Shown here one piece after another: positions 4,204 to 5,538 of a stretch of 5,538 bases of DNA. The stretch is from an uncultured Tessaracoccus sp. GTDB lineage: Bacteria; Actinomycetota; Actinomycetes; Propionibacteriales; Propionibacteriaceae. The stretch is from NCBI RefSeq assembly GCF_943914565.1, contig NZ_CALUCN010000029.1:1-5538 (forward strand), in the 5' to 3' direction. The position numbers and the translations under genes are program-made. The notes beneath the pieces are model-generated. The model saw nothing but the letters and a program-made list of their open reading frames with translations, was not told the DNA's origin and ran no database searches. Numbering within the stretch: position 1 is the first letter of the stretch; each line of letters starts with the position of its first letter.

Positions 4204-5538
4204 ATGTCCACCACGTCCACGAGGCCCCGCACCAGGGTCCGACGCCTCGCCGCAGTCGCCACGCTGTCGGTCGCGATGCTCGCCACAGGCGTCGCGGCGG
4301 ACGCCGCGCCCGCGGCCAAGCCCACCGCGAAGACCGCCGGCTGGGCCTACACCGGTGCCACGGCAAACGTCTGGGGTGCCGTCCCGGGCAGTTCCGGCGC
4401 CGAGGTCTGGACCGAGGTCCGCCTCTCCGACGGCCGATGGTCGCGCTCGCAGACCCGCCAGACCAAGTCCGGCGGGCAGTACGCCATCCCCCTCACGTAC
4501 AACACGACGACGCCCGGCACCCAGCGCTGGCGCGTCTCCGCCCGCTCGTCCAACGGCACGATCGTGCACAGCGACGCGTTCACCTTCACCCGCCGCACCG
4601 GCGTCTCGGCGAAGACGGCCACCGTCGCGGCTGTCGGCGCGCGCAGCAACGTCTGGGGCGCCGTGCCCGGAGGCGCCGGCGCGCGCGTGTGGACGCAGGC
4701 CCTCGTCGGGGGCCGTTGGTCCACGTCGCAGGTCGGCACCGCGAACAAGTCCGGCGCCTACGCCCTCCCCCTCACCTACGGCGCCAGGACGCGCGGCACC
4801 CAGCAGTTCCGCGTACAGGCCCGCACCACCGACGGCCGCATGACCACCTCGCAGACGGTGCGGCTGCGTCGTGTCAACCGCCCGACGATGGCCACCGCCG
4901 GCAGCGCACCTGCCGGCCGCAAGGCCAACGCCTGGGGCACCGTCGACGGCGCCGCCGGCGCGCAGGTGTGGACCGAGGTCCAGCTGGCCAAGGGCAGCTG
5001 GTCGCGTTCGCAGGTGGGCCGCGTCTCCAGCGCCGGCCGCTACACGCTGCCCCTCACCTACGGTGCGGCCAACCCCGGCACCTACCGCTTCCGCGTCGGG
5101 GTGCGCTACCCCGGTGGCGTCGTCGTGTACTCCAACGCCGCGACGTTCCGCCGCACCGACGCCCGCTACAACCTGGACTCGCGCTGCTTCACCGGCGCGC
5201 GCGTGATGTGCGCGTCGAAGTCGGCCCGCAAGCTCTACTACGTCCGCAACGGGAAGGTCGCCTACGTCCTCGACGCCCGGTTCGGCGCCGCGTCGTACCC
5301 CACTCGTGAAGGCGTGCACCACGTGTTCTGGAAGTCCCGCCACCACGTCTCGAGCATCTACGGCACCGCGATGCCGTGGGCGATGTTCTTCAACGGCGGC
5401 CAGGCCGTGCACTACTCGGACAACTTCCGCCGCGTCGGCTGGGACCACCCGGGCTCCGGCGGCTGCATCAACATCCGTGACGCCAAGACCCTGGACCGCA
5501 TCTACCGGGAGGTCCGCAACGGCGACAAGGTCGTCGTG
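4204..5538 (+). CDS. secreted L,D-transpeptidase (YkuD domain) with three N-terminal repeat domains; 3' end cut by window
   Basis: The frame stays open for 445 codons to the window edge. The N-terminus is a signal peptide: basic RPRTRVRR, a hydrophobic core at about 15-30 and likely cleavage after VAADA (about residue 34). Three domains of the same repeat family as in the upstream gene follow at about 43-131, 133-222 and 226-318 (W57, W151, W244). The rest is a YkuD catalytic domain, which makes 3-3 peptidoglycan cross-links or attaches proteins to the wall through an acyl-enzyme on Cys. Visible are Cys328 and Cys336 at its start (possible disulfide), LDARFG, PTREGVHHVFWKSR, MFFNGGQAVHYS with His403, and SGGCINIRD with Cys421. 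The His403-Cys421 spacing of 18 equals that of the mycobacterial enzyme LdtMt2. The usual S-H-G-C motif is S-G-G-C here. Members of this family commonly end soon after GDKVVV, so probably only a few codons are missing. Confidence 0.9.
   Translation, partial: MSTTSTRPRTRVRRLAAVATLSVAMLATGVAADAAPAAKPTAKTAGWAYTGATANVWGAVPGSSGAEVWTEVRLSDGRWSRSQTRQTKSGGQYAIPLTYNTTTPGTQRWRVSARSSNGTIVHSDAFTFTRRTGVSAKTATVAAVGARSNVWGAVPGGAGARVWTQALVGGRWSTSQVGTANKSGAYALPLTYGARTRGTQQFRVQARTTDGRMTTSQTVRLRRVNRPTMATAGSAPAGRKANAWGTVDGAAGAQVWTEVQLAKGSWSRSQVGRVSSAGRYTLPLTYGAANPGTYRFRVGVRYPGGVVVYSNAATFRRTDARYNLDSRCFTGARVMCASKSARKLYYVRNGKVAYVLDARFGAASYPTREGVHHVFWKSRHHVSSIYGTAMPWAMFFNGGQAVHYSDNFRRVGWDHPGSGGCINIRDAKTLDRIYREVRNGDKVVV
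4330..5157 (+). repeat. three tandem repeat domains in the L,D-transpeptidase gene
   Basis: The units cover about 4330-4596, 4600-4869 and 4879-5157, with Trp-Gly positions 94 and 93 residues apart. They share the core of the neighbouring gene's units 2-4: N.WG.V.G..GA.VWTE, the (G/S).WS.SQ block, a Gly before PLTY, and GT..(W/F)RV. The last unit ends at FRRTD, just before the YkuD domain. Separate spacing and sequence divergence from the upstream gene argue for an old shared module rather than a very recent copy. Confidence 0.87.

Noticed and set aside
3013..5448. An 811-codon open frame on the minus strand across both secreted-protein genes
   Set aside because: It mirrors the G/C-ending third positions of the plus-strand genes. 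Its translation is low-complexity Ala/Gly/Arg/Val without motifs, while the plus strand shows signal peptides, repeats and catalytic motifs.

Overview
The window reads as chromosomal DNA from a high-GC actinomycete. Codons are strongly G/C-ending across the right-hand 4.6 kb, the genes are tightly packed, all on the plus strand, and the secreted proteins have actinobacterial cell-wall architectures. Genus and family cannot be fixed from the sequence; a Micrococcales or Propionibacteriales relative is a reasonable guess.

Layout. (1) 1-792: the last 26 codons of one gene, then a complete 226-residue gene (88-768) encoding a membrane-anchored protein with a Pro/Thr stalk and a C-terminal domain I do not recognise. 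The two genes are tandem paralogues: 1-105 and 688-792 match at 98 of 105 positions, offset 687 bp. The match runs past the second stop into what looks like the first codons of a lost third copy. (2) 926-2350: argG, an argininosuccinate synthase of the long, E. coli-like type. It is probably transcribed without a leader and is followed by a perfect 11-bp hairpin terminator. (3) 2390-2508: a regulatory stretch of lower GC with two dyads. (4) 2509-4095: a secreted protein with four tandem domains of about 90 residues and a C-terminal zinc-peptidase-like (LAS/M15-like) domain. (5) 4096-4203: an intergenic stretch with two nested or alternative dyads, a plausible promoter and a strong ribosome binding site. 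(6) 4204-5538: a second secreted protein, open at the window edge, with three domains of the same repeat family followed by a YkuD L,D-transpeptidase domain.

The most interesting structure is the pair in (4) and (6). Two neighbouring secreted proteins share a repeat family (core VWTEV...GRWSRSQ...PLTYGA...GT.RWRV) but carry two different cell-wall enzyme domains: a putative peptidoglycan-cleaving or metal-binding domain and a cross-linking domain. This suggests that one targeting or spacer module has been combined with opposing wall activities at one locus. The role of the repeats and a functional link between the proteins are inference. argG has no visible functional link with either flank.
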